A stretch of DNA of 64,000 bases, taken from contig NC_014762.1 in the NCBI RefSeq assembly GCF_000183725.1, forward strand, positions 2,510,825-2,574,824. Reading direction: 5' to 3'. The DNA is from Sulfuricurvum kujiense DSM 16994. Lineage in GTDB: Bacteria > Campylobacterota > Campylobacteria > Campylobacterales > Sulfurimonadaceae. Under the pieces are notes generated by a model. The model saw nothing but the letters and a program-made list of their open reading frames with translations. It was not told the DNA's origin and made no database searches. Both the position numbers and the translations under genes were made by a program. Positions 20,852-31,691 of the stretch are shown piece by piece. Every line of letters starts with the position of its first letter. Position 1 is the first letter of the stretch.

Positions 20852-20944
20852 TTACTGCGTATAATAAACCCAATAAGCAAAAGAGGTTATGGCAATACCG
20901 ACAGCCAACCCGAGTTTTTTCTTCAATGTACATTTTGAACACAC
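20852..20944 (-). CDS. Small membrane protein with N-terminal CxxC (30 residues)
   Basis: A 30-codon frame with GTG start reads MCSKCTLKKK, then a hydrophobic segment GLAVGIAITSFAYW, ending VYYTQ. AGGAG lies about 8 bp before the GTG. The layout is Cys pair, positive patch, single transmembrane helix, which orients the Cys pair to the cytoplasm. It is convergent to the zur gene. No family recognised; its size makes it uncertain, but the ribosome site and composition favour a real gene. Confidence 0.45.
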   Translation of the reverse strand: MCSKCTLKKKLGLAVGIAITSFAYWVYYTQ

Positions 20945-21027
20945 AACGTTGTCTCCTATCTAAAAGAAGCATCTTAATCACTCTCTCATTAAACTAAAGC
21001 TTCATCGGCCTCTTATAAACACTATGC

Positions 21028-21033
21028 TATAAT
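21028..21033 (+). promoter_or_regulatory. Extended -10 promoter before secG
   Basis: TATGCTATAAT contains a consensus TATAAT with an upstream TG, 32 bp before the secG start. No clear -35 is visible. Confidence 0.6.
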
Positions 21034-21065
21034 CGCGAACTTTTTTACTAATATCAAGGATTAAC

Positions 21066-21383
21066 ATGACAGGTATACTGCTCATCGTGCAGATCGTTTT
21101 GGTCGTTATGATCACCATCGCGGTACTGCTCCAAAAAAGCTCAAGCATCGGTTTAGGAGCTTACAGCGGCTCTAACGAATCGGTCTTCGGAGCTAAAGGA
21201 CCGGGAAGCTTTTTAGCTAAAGTAACCTTTTTTCTAGGGTTTGTATTTATCGTTAATACGGTTGCTTTGGGCTATTTCTATGCTCAGCAGAAAAATGAAT
21301 CCGTTGTAGATGCAATGGTTGAAAAAACTGATGTTGCCGCTCCGACGATTAATATCGTCAACGATGCCAACACTACAAAATAA
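21066..21383 (+). CDS. secG: Preprotein translocase subunit SecG
   Basis: 105 residues with two membrane segments (about 3-22 and 55-75) around the conserved loop VLLQKSSSIGLGAYSGSNESVFG. SecG supports SecYE during protein export. The C-terminal 30 residues are a polar, low-complexity tail. First gene of secG-frr-pyrE, with a consensus -10 upstream. Confidence 0.93.
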   Translation: MTGILLIVQIVLVVMITIAVLLQKSSSIGLGAYSGSNESVFGAKGPGSFLAKVTFFLGFVFIVNTVALGYFYAQQKNESVVDAMVEKTDVAAPTINIVNDANTTK

Positions 21384-21401
21384 TTGCCGGAGAAAAAACC
21401 T

Positions 21402-21959
21402 ATGTTAGACGAAGTGTATCAATTTTGCGAAGAAAAAATGCAAGGAAGCTGTGATCATATGATCCACAACTTCCGAACTCTCCGTACCGGTAGAGTAACG
21501 ACCAAAATTTTGGACAACGTCCGTGTAGAAAACTACGGGTCAATGGTGCCGCTTGATCAGGCAGCCAGCGTATTGGCAACCGATGCGACGACCATCACCA
21601 TCTCTCCGTGGGATAAATCGATGCTTTCCGTCATCGAAAAAGCGATCCAAAAAGCCGATATCGGGGTCAATCCGAACAACAACGGAACCGACATCAAACT
21701 CTTCTTCCCTCCGATGACGGTAGAACAGCGCCAAGAGACGGCGAAAAAAGCCAAAGGGATGGCGGAAGATGCCAAAGTCGGCGTCCGTAACGACCGCAAA
21801 AAAGCAAATGACAAAATCAAAGTGCTCGAAAAAGACAAACTGATCACTGCGGATGAATCTAAAGGGGCTCAGGACAAAGTCCAAAAGATCACCGATAAAT
21901 ACATCTCTAAAATCGAAGACCTGCTCAAAGCTAAAGAGCAAGACATCTTGACGGTATAA
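21402..21959 (+). CDS. frr: Ribosome recycling factor
   Basis: 185 residues starting [13 protein letters not shown], the usual length. Conserved RRF features include [11 protein letters not shown] and [13 protein letters not shown]. It frees ribosomes after termination together with EF-G. ATG at 21402 is preferred over an in-frame TTG at 21384 because family members begin here and GGAG lies upstream. pyrE begins 2 bp after its stop. Confidence 0.95.
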   Translation: MLDEVYQFCEEKMQGSCDHMIHNFRTLRTGRVTTKILDNVRVENYGSMVPLDQAASVLATDATTITISPWDKSMLSVIEKAIQKADIGVNPNNNGTDIKLFFPPMTVEQRQETAKKAKGMAEDAKVGVRNDRKKANDKIKVLEKDKLITADESKGAQDKVQKITDKYISKIEDLLKAKEQDILTV

Positions 21960-21961
21960 TC

Positions 21962-22570
21962 ATGGATATCAAAGCTATTTACATGAACGCCAATGCCATG
22001 CTTGAGGGGCATTTCAAACTCAGCTCAGGCAATCATTCGCAGTATTATCTCCAATCGGCGAAAGTACTCGAAGACCCTAAAACGGCAAAGCTTCTTGCCG
22101 ATGCATTGAGCGATAAAATCAAAGCAAACGGCATTGTCATCGATACCGTATGTGCACCCGCTTTGGGCGGTTTGATCGCAGGATTCGCCCTCGCGACCGC
22201 ACTGGACAAACGTTCTATCTTTGCGGAGCGTGTCAACGGTGAGATGCAGATCCGCCGCGGATTCGAGATCACTCCGGGCGAAAAAGTCCTCATCTGTGAA
22301 GACATCATCACCACAGGCGGCTCGGCGATGGAAGCGGCCAAAGCGATCGAAGCGCTCGGCGGCGTCGTCGTCGGATTTGCCGCTCTTGCCAACCGCGGTT
22401 TTTGCAAACGCGACGGAAGTGCGCTGGAGCGTAAAGCCAACTGTGCATTGCCATCCGACAAACCGCTTTTTGCCCTCGCCGATTTCGATTTTGAAATGTA
22501 CGCACCGGATAACTGTCCGTTGTGTGCCGATGGAAGCGAAGCAATTAAGCCGGGGTCACGAGGAAACTAG
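21962..22570 (+). CDS. pyrE: Orotate phosphoribosyltransferase
   Basis: 202 residues. The PRPP-binding signature [17 protein letters not shown] and the substrate region [12 protein letters not shown] identify PyrE, which makes OMP from orotate in pyrimidine synthesis. It carries a C-terminal extension with DNCPLCADG. It directly follows frr. Confidence 0.95.
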   Translation: MDIKAIYMNANAMLEGHFKLSSGNHSQYYLQSAKVLEDPKTAKLLADALSDKIKANGIVIDTVCAPALGGLIAGFALATALDKRSIFAERVNGEMQIRRGFEITPGEKVLICEDIITTGGSAMEAAKAIEALGGVVVGFAALANRGFCKRDGSALERKANCALPSDKPLFALADFDFEMYAPDNCPLCADGSEAIKPGSRGN

Positions 22571-22681
22571 TTTTAATACGCCATCGGAGCAAAGCCCCGA
22601 TTGGCTACGCTAACGCTGAGTTTCGCTCGGCGCGAAGCCCACGCACGCCTGCGTGCTTATCAATCCAATCAAAGCTGTAAA
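22571..22681. repeat. GC-rich spacer with imperfect palindromes
   Basis: The 111 bp between pyrE and the next gene contain CACGCA-cgcc-TGCGTG and GATTGG...CCAATC pairings and CGCTCGGCGCGAAGC-type strings unlike surrounding sequence. It may be a small palindromic insertion. No coding frame is convincing. Confidence 0.35.
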
Positions 22682-22996
22682 ATGAACAATCCAGAAAACT
22701 TTAAAGTCGATATGGCGCATCTGCAAAAGGTGCAGCGGACGATTCGCAAAGCGGGGAATATCTTCCCAAATGAAACCGAACTGGTCAATACGCTCGAAGA
22801 TTTAATCATCAAAGCACAGGACGATACGGCACTCAATACCTATTACTCTATGGCACAATATCTCAAGCAGCGTGTTCGCGAACTCAAAACGAATCTCCCG
22901 AAACCGGTGGAAGAGATTGATATTGCGCTTGAAGATCTCAGCTGGTCTATCCGCTATCTTCAGTGGCTGGTTTCCGAACAGCCAAAAGAGTCATAA
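22682..22996 (+). CDS. Hypothetical helical protein
   Basis: 104 residues starting MNNPENFKVDMAHLQK. It is highly helical and charged, with no signal peptide, membrane segment or Cys. ATG at 22682 is chosen because the upstream part of the frame lies in the palindromic spacer and reads as low-quality sequence. The gene ends 6 bp past the stop of the convergent antiporter gene. Function not recognised. Confidence 0.6.
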   Translation: MNNPENFKVDMAHLQKVQRTIRKAGNIFPNETELVNTLEDLIIKAQDDTALNTYYSMAQYLKQRVRELKTNLPKPVEEIDIALEDLSWSIRYLQWLVSEQPKES

Positions 22997-24601
22997 CTCA
23001 CACGTAACGGCTTCGCTCACCAGACGTGAAGCTACCTCTTTCTTCCCGTCAATCGTTATCGAGATGGGGAGTCCTCTTAACGCCCGTTTCTCTTCCAGAC
23101 TCACTACTTTTACTACCAACTTCACTTCAGGCGCATAGCGGATAATCGCTTCGCAGATCAGTCTTTTCTTCTCAAGATTGTCCAAGGTAATGATGACGCT
23201 GACTGAATCCTTGGTACACAGCTTATCCAAAATAGCCGTTTTGGACATATCTCCGAAATAGACCTCTTGTCCATCCCGCAGCGCCTCTTGAACATGTTTA
23301 TAGCTGTTATCGGCTACAACGTAATCGACTCCCGAAGCACGGAGCTCTTTAGCGACGAATTTCCCGACGACGCCGTACCCGCAGACAATAATGTGGTGAT
23401 TCCGCCCCGGGAGCATCGCAAACGTCTCCGTAACGCTGACGTCTTTGAAAAAATAGCCGCTGATACGTGATAGATTCGCCAGAATAAAAGGGGTTGCGAT
23501 GATAGAAAGGACGACAACCAGAACCAAAATCTGAGAGAGCTCGGAAGGGATGAGTTCCTGATTCCCCGCTAAAGCAAAAATTGCAAATGAGAATTCCCCG
23601 ACCTGAGAGAGGGCTATCGCCGTTTTAAAGGCGACTTTGGATTGTGATTTCATCCGCACAACACCAAAAATGACGATCGCTTTAACTGCCAATACCGCGA
23701 ACAAGATTGCAATAACATCGTCCATATGTTGCACAAACAATCCCAAGTCAATCTTCATCCCGACCGTAACGAAAAAGGTCCCCAGCAGCAAATCTTTAAA
23801 CGGAGCAATATCCGATTCGACTTTATGGTGGTAGCGGGTTTCGGCTATGATCATCCCCGCGACAAACGCCCCCAGCGAATAGGTAAATCCGGCATAGGAT
23901 GCAAGCAGCGACGAGGCGACGACGATGACCAAGACCGATCCCATGAAGAGCTCATCGACTTCACTGGTGGAAGAAAAATGAAGAAGCCATGTCATCACAC
24001 GTTTGCCGACTATAAACAGTGATCCGACAATCACGACCGCACTAATCGCCGTTTGGATCAAAACATCGCCGATATCTTTACCGTCAGAACTCAAAAAACC
24101 GATCAAAATCAAAATCGGGATGACGGCAAGATCTTGAAAAATTAAAATCCCGGTCGCTTTTTGACCGTAAGGACGGGCAATCTCTTTCGTCGATTTAAGA
24201 TAGCTCAATACCACGGCGGTCGAAGAGAGCGAAAGTGCCATAGAGATGATGATTGCCGTCGCCAACGAAACAGAGAGGATTCCGTACGCAATTGCAAAAA
24301 AGATGACGGCGGAGAGGATAACCTGAAACGATCCGTTAAAAAACACATCGGTTTTCATCGTGGAAAGACGCTGCAATGAAACCTCAAGCCCGATCGTAAA
24401 CATCAAAAAGACGACGCCGAACTCGGCAATTATCTCCAAGGTATGCGAATCCGCCATATGCCGCAGATCAAATCCATACGCAACCGTCACCCCGGTTAAA
24501 ATGTAACCGATAATCTGGGAAATGCCGAATCGTTTTAAAATAAGATTCACGACGATAGAAAATCCCAATGCTATCGTGACGTAATAAAGAGCCGATTCCA
24601 T
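22991..24601 (-). CDS. CPA2-family K+/H+ or Na+/H+ antiporter with RCK (TrkA-N) domain
   Basis: 536 residues. About 12 membrane segments (residues 1-380) carry CPA2 motifs such as ILTGVTVAYG, MFTIGLEVS and FQDLAVIPILI. A cytoplasmic RCK/TrkA-N domain follows (from about 400), with the dinucleotide fold IIVCGYGVVGKFVAKEL and an acidic residue after VVADN. This is the KefB/KefC/YbaL architecture: nucleotide-gated cation efflux coupled to protons. The exact ion cannot be read. It is divergent from pyrG. Confidence 0.88.
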   Translation of the reverse strand: MESALYYVTIALGFSIVVNLILKRFGISQIIGYILTGVTVAYGFDLRHMADSHTLEIIAEFGVVFLMFTIGLEVSLQRLSTMKTDVFFNGSFQVILSAVIFFAIAYGILSVSLATAIIISMALSLSSTAVVLSYLKSTKEIARPYGQKATGILIFQDLAVIPILILIGFLSSDGKDIGDVLIQTAISAVVIVGSLFIVGKRVMTWLLHFSSTSEVDELFMGSVLVIVVASSLLASYAGFTYSLGAFVAGMIIAETRYHHKVESDIAPFKDLLLGTFFVTVGMKIDLGLFVQHMDDVIAILFAVLAVKAIVIFGVVRMKSQSKVAFKTAIALSQVGEFSFAIFALAGNQELIPSELSQILVLVVVLSIIATPFILANLSRISGYFFKDVSVTETFAMLPGRNHHIIVCGYGVVGKFVAKELRASGVDYVVADNSYKHVQEALRDGQEVYFGDMSKTAILDKLCTKDSVSVIITLDNLEKKRLICEAIIRYAPEVKLVVKVVSLEEKRALRGLPISITIDGKKEVASRLVSEAVTCEL

Positions 24602-24744
24602 AAATTTCCATTTTTCAAACGTTTTTATAAGTGTTAAAAGTATATAATACGTTCCTTAAGAAGAGCGGCAATAGTCGACGTTTTGGATCATCACGACCCA
24701 TTTAACCCCATCGTAAAATACGCAAACAGCTAAGGAATGATTCA

Positions 24745-26379
24745 ATGACCAAATATATTTTTGTCACCGGCGGAGTTCTGAGTTCACTTGGAAAAGGGAT
24801 TACGGCAGCCAGTATCGGCGCACTCCTCAAACACTCCGGCAAACAGGTCGGCATGCTCAAAATCGATCCGTACATCAACGTCGATCCAGGAACCATGAGT
24901 CCGTTGGAGCACGGTGAAGTATTTGTTACCAAAGACGGGGCAGAGACCGATTTGGATATCGGAAACTACGAGCGCTTTCTCGATGCCTCTTTTTTACGTA
25001 CCAGCAACTTCACAACGGGTCAGGTCTACAGCTCGGTCATCGAACGCGAACGCAGCGGCGGATACTTGGGTCAAACGATCCAAGTCGTCCCCCACATCGT
25101 CGGTGAAATCGTCGATCGGATCAAAAAAGCGGGCGAGGGGCATGAAATTCTCGTTGTCGAGCTCGGCGGTACCGTCGGTGATATCGAAGGGTTGCCGTAT
25201 ATGGAAGCGATCCGAATGATGAAACATGACGACGAGGTTGAGGGGACGTTTTTTATCCACGTCACCCTGATCCCGTTTATCAAAGCGGCAGGCGAGCACA
25301 AAAGCAAACCAACCCAGCACTCGGTTCAGGAGCTTCGCCGTATCGGTATTACCCCGCAAATGATTATCGCCCGCAGCGAAGAGCGCCTGCCGAAAACGTT
25401 TAAGAAAAAACTGGCCCTTGCGTGTGATGTCAGCAACGACAGTATCATCGAAGCGATGGACGAACAGACCATCTATGCCGTTCCGCTCAGCTTCCTGCAA
25501 CAAAACATCCTCGCTCCGATCAGCAAAGAGCTGGAGCTAGGCGAACTCAAACCCGATATGGAACAATGGGACTCTTTGGTCAAAAAAATCGTCTCTCCGA
25601 AATACCACGTTACCATCGGCTTCGTCGGAAAATATCTGGAGCTCAAAGAGTCGTATAAATCACTTATCGAAGCGCTGATCCACTCGGGTGCCCATCTCGA
25701 TACCCGCGTTGCGATCCACTGGGTTGACAGTGAAAAAATCGAAACCCAAGGGGCGGAAGCGCTTCTTCGCGACTGCGATTCGGTTCTCGTAGCCGGCGGA
25801 TTCGGAAATCGCGGGGTTGAGGGGAAAATCGAAGCGATTCGATATGCCCGCGAAAACAATATGCCGTATTTGGGAATCTGTCTGGGAATGCAGCTCTCGA
25901 TCGTCGAGTATGCCCGTAACGTTTTAGGCTACGAAGATGCCAACTCGATCGAGTTTAACCCGACAACGACCCATCCGATGATCTACCTCATCGATAACTT
26001 TATCGACCAATCGGGCGAAACGCAGCTGAGAACCCACCACTCGCCGATGGGCGGAACACTCCGTTTGGGCGAATATCCGTGCGAAACCAAAGCGGGATCA
26101 AAACTTCGCGCCGCGTATAACAACGAACCGCTCATTTACGAGCGCCACCGTCACCGCTACGAAGCCAATCCGACCTACCGTGAAGCACTTGAAAATGCGG
26201 GAATGATCGTAACGGGCGAATCTCACGGACTTATCGAAGCCGTCGAAATTCCAAAGCATCCGTGGTTTTTAGGGGTACAGTTCCATCCGGAGTTCACCTC
26301 TCGCCTCCAAAGCCCGAATGCCTCTATCCTAGGGTTCGTAAAAGCGACATTCGATCATGCCAACCCGAATCCTGCCTGA
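24745..26379 (+). CDS. pyrG: CTP synthase
   Basis: 544 residues, full length. The N-terminal synthetase domain starts [20 protein letters not shown], and the C-terminal glutaminase domain has the nucleophile Cys in GICLGMQ and His/Glu in FHPEF. It converts UTP to CTP with glutamine. AAGGA precedes the ATG. It starts a seven-gene run of overlapping or tightly spaced genes and overlaps recJ by 23 bp. Confidence 0.97.
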   Translation: MTKYIFVTGGVLSSLGKGITAASIGALLKHSGKQVGMLKIDPYINVDPGTMSPLEHGEVFVTKDGAETDLDIGNYERFLDASFLRTSNFTTGQVYSSVIERERSGGYLGQTIQVVPHIVGEIVDRIKKAGEGHEILVVELGGTVGDIEGLPYMEAIRMMKHDDEVEGTFFIHVTLIPFIKAAGEHKSKPTQHSVQELRRIGITPQMIIARSEERLPKTFKKKLALACDVSNDSIIEAMDEQTIYAVPLSFLQQNILAPISKELELGELKPDMEQWDSLVKKIVSPKYHVTIGFVGKYLELKESYKSLIEALIHSGAHLDTRVAIHWVDSEKIETQGAEALLRDCDSVLVAGGFGNRGVEGKIEAIRYARENNMPYLGICLGMQLSIVEYARNVLGYEDANSIEFNPTTTHPMIYLIDNFIDQSGETQLRTHHSPMGGTLRLGEYPCETKAGSKLRAAYNNEPLIYERHRHRYEANPTYREALENAGMIVTGESHGLIEAVEIPKHPWFLGVQFHPEFTSRLQSPNASILGFVKATFDHANPNPA

Positions 26380-27958
26380 GGTTCCCCTTCTCGATCACAC
26401 AGCACTCGGGAGTTTTTTAGCGAGCCGATTTGAATCGCAAAGTGAAAAACTCTCCGATATTCCCCATCCTTCCAATCTAAAAGATGCGCAAAAGGGGGCC
26501 GATCGGCTCGCTCGCGCCATCCGCAACCATGAACGTATCGCTCTCGTCGGTGATTATGATGTTGACGGCGTCACCTCTACCGCTATCGTCAAGCGTTTTT
26601 TCGACCTCATCTCTTATCCCCTTATCACGACGATACCGAACCGATTCAGCGACGGATACGGCGTCTCTAAAAACGTTTTGGAACGGCTCGATGCCGATGT
26701 GATCTTTACCGTTGACAACGGGATCAATGCCATCGAAGCCGCAGAAGTATGCAAAACACGGGGGATCGATCTGATCATCACCGACCACCACACTCCCGGA
26801 GACACTCTCCCCAATGCCTATGCAATCATCAATCCGAAACAAAGCGACTGCCCCTATCCGTTTAAAGAGATATGCGGTGCACAGGTGGGATGGCTTTTTA
26901 TGGGGCTTCTCAAACAAGAACTGAATCTCTCCATCGACATGCGTCAGTTTTTTCCGTTCTTGGCCCTTGCGATCATCGCTGACGTTATGCCCCTTGTGGG
27001 AATTAACCGCGCTATCGTCAAAACGGGGCTTGATATGATGCAAACCTCGTCTCTCTCACCGTTTGTCATGATCCGTGATTTCCTCAACCGATCCGCCGTC
27101 TCTTCGGAGGATATCGCTTTTCAGATCGCTCCGCGCATCAATTCGGCTGGACGGCTCGAAGATGCATCCATCGCCCTTGAGTTTCTCATGGCCGATACGA
27201 CAGAAAAAGCCTATCACCAGTTTGAACTCCTCACCGCGCTCAATACGCTGCGTAAAGAGACCGAAGCTCAGACAACTGCCGAAGCCATGCTGCACGTCAA
27301 CCCGAAAGAACAGATCATCGTCGTTGCGGGGGAGCATTGGAACGAAGGAGTCGTAGGAATCGTCGCTTCACGGCTGGTAAACCATTTTCAAAAACCGGCC
27401 ATCGTCCTCAGCGTCCATAACGGCATTGCCAAAGGAAGCGGGCGAAGCATCGGAAATGTCGATCTCTACTCCCTGATCAAATCGCAAGAGAAACATCTGC
27501 AAAAATTCGGCGGTCACAAAATGGCGGCGGGGCTGTCTATGAGCAGTGATGCGATCGAAGCGTTTCGTCTGGGAATCAACGAAGCCGCAAAACAGATCAA
27601 TCCGGCCGACTTCATCCCCCATAGCGATATCATCGGCGAACTCGAACACGAAATGATCAATTTTCAGCTGTTGGAGCTTCTGGAGCGATTTGAACCTTAC
27701 GGTGAGGGGAATCCCCGTCCGAGATTTTTAATCCGGGAGGCCGACGTCGTAACGGTCAAACTCTTCGGAAGCGACCAGTCCCACAGCCGTTTGGAGCTGC
27801 GCCCTTCCCGGCTCAGTCCGAAAACACTGGAGCTGATCGCGTTTCGGCGGACACTGGAGTGTCCCGAAAATAAAAAAATGTCGTGCAGCTATACCGTCAA
27901 TAAGAACGAGTGGAACGGGCGGGTCTCGATTCAGCTTATGGTAGAGAGGGTATTTTAA
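26357..27958 (+). CDS. recJ: Single-strand-specific exonuclease RecJ
   Basis: 533 residues. DHH phosphoesterase motifs [14 protein letters not shown] and TDHHTPG, then the DHHA1 part with GSGRSIG and FGGHKMAAG. RecJ degrades single-stranded DNA 5' to 3' in recombination and repair. Slightly shorter than the E. coli enzyme, as usual in this phylum. The start overlaps pyrG; an exact start a few codons downstream is possible. Confidence 0.95.
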   Translation: MPTRILPEVPLLDHTALGSFLASRFESQSEKLSDIPHPSNLKDAQKGADRLARAIRNHERIALVGDYDVDGVTSTAIVKRFFDLISYPLITTIPNRFSDGYGVSKNVLERLDADVIFTVDNGINAIEAAEVCKTRGIDLIITDHHTPGDTLPNAYAIINPKQSDCPYPFKEICGAQVGWLFMGLLKQELNLSIDMRQFFPFLALAIIADVMPLVGINRAIVKTGLDMMQTSSLSPFVMIRDFLNRSAVSSEDIAFQIAPRINSAGRLEDASIALEFLMADTTEKAYHQFELLTALNTLRKETEAQTTAEAMLHVNPKEQIIVVAGEHWNEGVVGIVASRLVNHFQKPAIVLSVHNGIAKGSGRSIGNVDLYSLIKSQEKHLQKFGGHKMAAGLSMSSDAIEAFRLGINEAAKQINPADFIPHSDIIGELEHEMINFQLLELLERFEPYGEGNPRPRFLIREADVVTVKLFGSDQSHSRLELRPSRLSPKTLELIAFRRTLECPENKKMSCSYTVNKNEWNGRVSIQLMVERVF

Positions 27959-28422
27959 TGTTCCGGTTATCCTCTTTAGTGCTTTTTGCCCTCTTGATAA
28001 ACGGCTGCGATACGCCGAATAGATCTTTGCCCTACGCCCTGAGCATTACCGAAGAGGGGCTTGGTTCTTTGCACCCCGATACCCCGTTTAGCCAGGTAAA
28101 CACCTCCCTGAGCGGCTTTGAATTCGAAAAATTGAGCCAAATCACCCCGGGCCAAAACGAAATGATTTTCCTGATGAAACGGGGGGAGAAAATACTCGCC
28201 CAAATTGTTTCCGATCCCTCCGGCAAAAAAATTGCCGAAATTCAGATCACCTCCGAACTGATCAAAAACAGATACAATCAGGGACTTGGGGATCCGCTTC
28301 CCACCGGTAAAACACTGCACTGCAAAGGTGACATCTGCCAAAATGAGAATGAGCCTTCCGTACATTATCGAATCGATCAAAAAACACGAATCATTAAAGA
28401 AATAACCTTTTCACGGCTATAA
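27958..28422 (+). CDS. Small lipoprotein, DUF1131-like
   Basis: 154 residues with a lipoprotein signal (FALLINGC; lipidated Cys near residue 17). The mature part begins with SITEEGLGSLHPDTPF, reminiscent of the DUF1131/YfeY lipoproteins, and contains two further Cys (LHCKGDIC) that could form a disulfide. The ATG at 27958 overlaps the recJ stop (TAATG). Envelope location is clear; function is not known. Confidence 0.7.
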   Translation: MFRLSSLVLFALLINGCDTPNRSLPYALSITEEGLGSLHPDTPFSQVNTSLSGFEFEKLSQITPGQNEMIFLMKRGEKILAQIVSDPSGKKIAEIQITSELIKNRYNQGLGDPLPTGKTLHCKGDICQNENEPSVHYRIDQKTRIIKEITFSRL

Positions 28423-28428
28423 TACGAC

Positions 28429-29472
28429 ATGGACACATTTTTTATTGAATTTCGCGACCCTCTTTTCGGTATCGTCGTCTTTTTTATCCTCCTTTTTATC
28501 CTCTCCTTTTTGAGCTATTGGTGGGGGCGCTATAAAGCGGCTAAAGAGCATACCGATCTTAAATCTTTTCTAGGAAAATTCGAGTCTCTCGGCGAAGGGG
28601 ACAAACTGGCCGAGCAGGTGCAAACCAACTCTCTAACGAGCGAATCGTGGCTTCTGCTGGCACAAAGTTTTGAACATCAGGGGAATTACGAGAAAAGCGT
28701 CGAGATCTATCATGCGCTCCTCTCCAAAAACCGTGATCCCATTTTCCAAAAAGACGCCCTTTTACTACTGGGAAAAAGCTTTTTCAAGGCAGGGTTTTTA
28801 GAGCGTGCGCGTCAAACGTTTATGCAGATTCTTCACAATTCTCCCCGTACACCGCAGGCATTGCATTATCTGATTCTCATTTATGAGCAGCTACAGCAAT
28901 ACGACAAAGCCCTGGAGGTAATGGAATCGCTGCAGGAGCTCTCTCCCGGAACCTCGAATGAGAAACTCTATATTGAATGCCGGATTCTGCTCAATGACCA
29001 CCGAATCGACATCGATGAAAAAGCCCAAAAACTGCTCGAACTCTACAGCACGCACCGCCAACTGGGGTACATGATTTTTGAGTGGCTCTTTACCTACCGC
29101 CCGGCATTGGCATGGCGGCACTACGACCAATCGCTGAGCCAGCGGCTGAGTGATGTTTTATGGCGGCTCAGAGATGAAAATCTCGATTTGGATATAATTG
29201 CAAGCAATACTTTCTTGCGCGAACTGTTCACGGCAAAAGGATCAGTCGATCTTTGCTTGGGAAGCTCGGTTTTCGAACTCGACGTCCTAATCGCCCTTCG
29301 CCGCTGCGGCGTTGCCAAAGCGGCATTGCAGTTTGAATATTCGTGTGACGAATGTAATACGATATCATTTTTGCCGTTTCACCGCTGTCCGCACTGTCAT
29401 GCGATTGATTCTCTGCAAAGCATTATGAATCTCTCAAAGGAACGATTTGAAGAAAATAACTCTCTTCAGTGA
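28429..29472 (+). CDS. LapB-like membrane-anchored TPR protein with C-terminal zinc ribbon
   Basis: 347 residues. An N-terminal membrane segment (about 11-33) is followed by tetratricopeptide repeats (about 70-240) and a terminal CDEC...CPHC rubredoxin-like metal site. This is the layout of LapB/YciM, which in E. coli regulates LpxC turnover by FtsH and couples lipopolysaccharide synthesis to export. Function here is inferred from architecture. Its end overlaps rnhA by 26 bp. Confidence 0.75.
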   Translation: MDTFFIEFRDPLFGIVVFFILLFILSFLSYWWGRYKAAKEHTDLKSFLGKFESLGEGDKLAEQVQTNSLTSESWLLLAQSFEHQGNYEKSVEIYHALLSKNRDPIFQKDALLLLGKSFFKAGFLERARQTFMQILHNSPRTPQALHYLILIYEQLQQYDKALEVMESLQELSPGTSNEKLYIECRILLNDHRIDIDEKAQKLLELYSTHRQLGYMIFEWLFTYRPALAWRHYDQSLSQRLSDVLWRLRDENLDLDIIASNTFLRELFTAKGSVDLCLGSSVFELDVLIALRRCGVAKAALQFEYSCDECNTISFLPFHRCPHCHAIDSLQSIMNLSKERFEENNSLQ

Positions 29473-29881
29473 CGGATCGGCACTCGGGAATCCGGGGCCG
29501 GGAGGCTATGGGGCCATCTTGCGCTACGGAGACAAAGAGCGCATCATCCGAGGCGGAGAAGCCCATACGACCAATAACCGCATGGAGCTGCTCGGAGTGA
29601 TAGAGGGATTGCGGGCGCTTAAAGAGCCGTGCGACGTCACTATCATCTCCGATTCGAGCTATGTCATCAAAGGGATCAACGAGTGGCTGGAAGGGTGGAT
29701 CAAACGCAACTTCGCCAAAGTCAAAAACCCCGACCTCTGGCAGGAGTATATCCGGGTTTCTGCTCCCCACCGCATTGAGGGTGTCTGGGTTCGCGGCCAT
29801 AACGGCCATATCGAAAACGAACAATGCGACGTAATCGCCAAAGAAGAGGCGGAAAAATTCAAAAAAGGATTGAACAACTAA
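29447..29881 (+). CDS. rnhA: Ribonuclease HI
   Basis: 144 residues with the catalytic acids D9 ([10 protein letters not shown]), E47 (NNRMELLG) and D69 (ISDSSYV), followed by the WVRGHNGH segment. It removes RNA from RNA-DNA hybrids. TTG start at 29447 with AAGGA before it, inside the end of the TPR gene; the family begins exactly there. Overlaps rnc by one base (TAATG). Confidence 0.95.
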   Translation: MKKITLFSDGSALGNPGPGGYGAILRYGDKERIIRGGEAHTTNNRMELLGVIEGLRALKEPCDVTIISDSSYVIKGINEWLEGWIKRNFAKVKNPDLWQEYIRVSAPHRIEGVWVRGHNGHIENEQCDVIAKEEAEKFKKGLNN

Positions 29882-30561
29882 TGGACAATTTACAAGCCCT
29901 GCAAGAACGCTTAGGGTACACATTTCAAAACAAAGAGCTCCTTATTGAAGCGCTGACGCATAAAAGCTACAAACAGCCCTACAATAATGAGCGGCTGGAG
30001 TTTTTGGGAGACGCGGTACTCGATTTGATCGTCGGAGAATATCTTTACAAAAAATTCCGCGGCTATGATGAGGGGAAACTCTCCAAAATGCGTGCATCTC
30101 TCGTCAACGAGGGGGGATTTACCTCACTGGCCAATCATCTTAACCTCGGAGAGCATATTTTTCTCTCCAATGCCGAAGAAAACAACAGCGGCCGGACCAA
30201 AAGCTCTTTGTTATCAAATGCTTTTGAGGCCGTCATGGGGGCGATGTACCTTGAAACCGGATTGGGAAAAGTGCAGGAGATCACCGTTTCTCTTCTCGAA
30301 CACGTCCATCCCGATATTTCACTCGATTCGCTCTTTAAAGACTACAAAACCTCTTTACAAGAGCTGACGCAGGCACACTACGGAACGACTCCCGAATATC
30401 AGCTTATCGCCGCACACGGGCCGGATCATAAAAAAGAGTTTGAAGTTGCTGTCATTATCGATGGCAAACGCTACGCCTCCGCTCAGGGGAAAAGCAAAAA
30501 ACAAGCTCAGCAGGAAGCGGCACAGATCGCTCTTGAAATGCTGTCCAAGGAGCTCAAATGA
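29881..30561 (+). CDS. rnc: Ribonuclease III
   Basis: 226 residues. The RNase III signature [16 protein letters not shown] is at about 38-53, the second acidic site at [11 protein letters not shown], and a C-terminal double-stranded RNA-binding domain ends with [16 protein letters not shown]. It processes rRNA precursors; the long stems flanking 16S and 23S in this window are its expected substrates. Start at 29881 overlaps rnhA; stop overlaps aroC (ATGA). Confidence 0.96.
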   Translation: MDNLQALQERLGYTFQNKELLIEALTHKSYKQPYNNERLEFLGDAVLDLIVGEYLYKKFRGYDEGKLSKMRASLVNEGGFTSLANHLNLGEHIFLSNAEENNSGRTKSSLLSNAFEAVMGAMYLETGLGKVQEITVSLLEHVHPDISLDSLFKDYKTSLQELTQAHYGTTPEYQLIAAHGPDHKKEFEVAVIIDGKRYASAQGKSKKQAQQEAAQIALEMLSKELK

Positions 30562-31631
30562 ATCGGTTCGGAGAACGTTTTACGATCACCACCTTCGGTG
30601 AATCGCACGGCAAAGCGATCGGCTGTGTTCTCGACGGTGTCCCGGCAGGGCTTTTGATTGACGAAGATTACATCCAAAGTGAGTTGGATCGCCGCAAACC
30701 GGGTCAAAACGAATTTGCCACCGCCCGTAAAGAGGCAGATTGTGTCGAAATTCTCAGCGGCGTATTCGAAGGGCTCAGCACGGGTACACCGATTATGATG
30801 GTGATCTATAACACCGATCAAAAAAGCGGAGACTACTCAAACGTCAAAGATATTTTCCGCCCCGGTCATGCCGACTTTACCTATTTTCACAAATACGGTC
30901 TGCGCGATTACCGAGGCGGCGGACGCTCTAGCGCACGTGAAACCGCCGCTCGCGTTGCAGGCGGTGCGGTGGCAAAACTGATGCTTTCACAACTCGGCAT
31001 TACATTTCAAAGCGGTATCAGCGCTATACACGGTATCGAAGCACAGTCTCTCGATTTTACCTACCCCCAAAATAGCCCGATCTATGCGCTCGATGCAAGC
31101 GTAGAAGAGGCACAAAAAGCGGCCATTCTAGAGGCTAAAAATTCCCATGACTCCGTCGGCGGCGTGTGCACGGTCAAAATCAGCGGCCTTCCGATCGGTC
31201 TGGGTGAAGGGCTTTATTACAAACTCGATGCCGTACTGGCAGAGGCAATGATGGGGATCAATGCCGTCAAAGCGGTTGAAATAGGAGAAGGTATCCGAAG
31301 CGGCGAGCTTCTGGCATCGCAAAACAACGATGCTATCACCCCAAAGGGTTTTAAAACTAATCATGCGGGAGGAATTTTGGGTGGAATGAGCAACGGTGAT
31401 GACGTTCTCGTCCGTGTCCATTTTAAGCCGACCCCGTCGATCTTTATCGATCAGGAAAGCGTTAATACCGAGAATGAGAGTGTTAATGTCTCTTTAAAAG
31501 GGCGGCATGATCCGTGTGTCGCCGTACGCGGTTCGGTCGTCGCCGAATCGATGGCGGCACTGGTATGTGCCGATATGGTTTTGCTCAATATGGGTTCTAC
31601 CATGAACGGAATCAAAGGGTATTACCTCTAA
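30558..31631 (+). CDS. aroC: Chorismate synthase
   Basis: 357 residues. Signatures [24 protein letters not shown] and [12 protein letters not shown] are present. It makes chorismate from EPSP using reduced FMN, the last step of the shikimate pathway. Last gene of the pyrG-aroC operon, coupled to rnc by a 4-bp overlap. Confidence 0.97.
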   Translation: MNRFGERFTITTFGESHGKAIGCVLDGVPAGLLIDEDYIQSELDRRKPGQNEFATARKEADCVEILSGVFEGLSTGTPIMMVIYNTDQKSGDYSNVKDIFRPGHADFTYFHKYGLRDYRGGGRSSARETAARVAGGAVAKLMLSQLGITFQSGISAIHGIEAQSLDFTYPQNSPIYALDASVEEAQKAAILEAKNSHDSVGGVCTVKISGLPIGLGEGLYYKLDAVLAEAMMGINAVKAVEIGEGIRSGELLASQNNDAITPKGFKTNHAGGILGGMSNGDDVLVRVHFKPTPSIFIDQESVNTENESVNVSLKGRHDPCVAVRGSVVAESMAALVCADMVLLNMGSTMNGIKGYYL

Positions 31632-31691
31632 TTTCAATATATTTAAGCTTTGTTTCACTACCATAAAGGATTCCTATAAAAAGGGTTCTTT

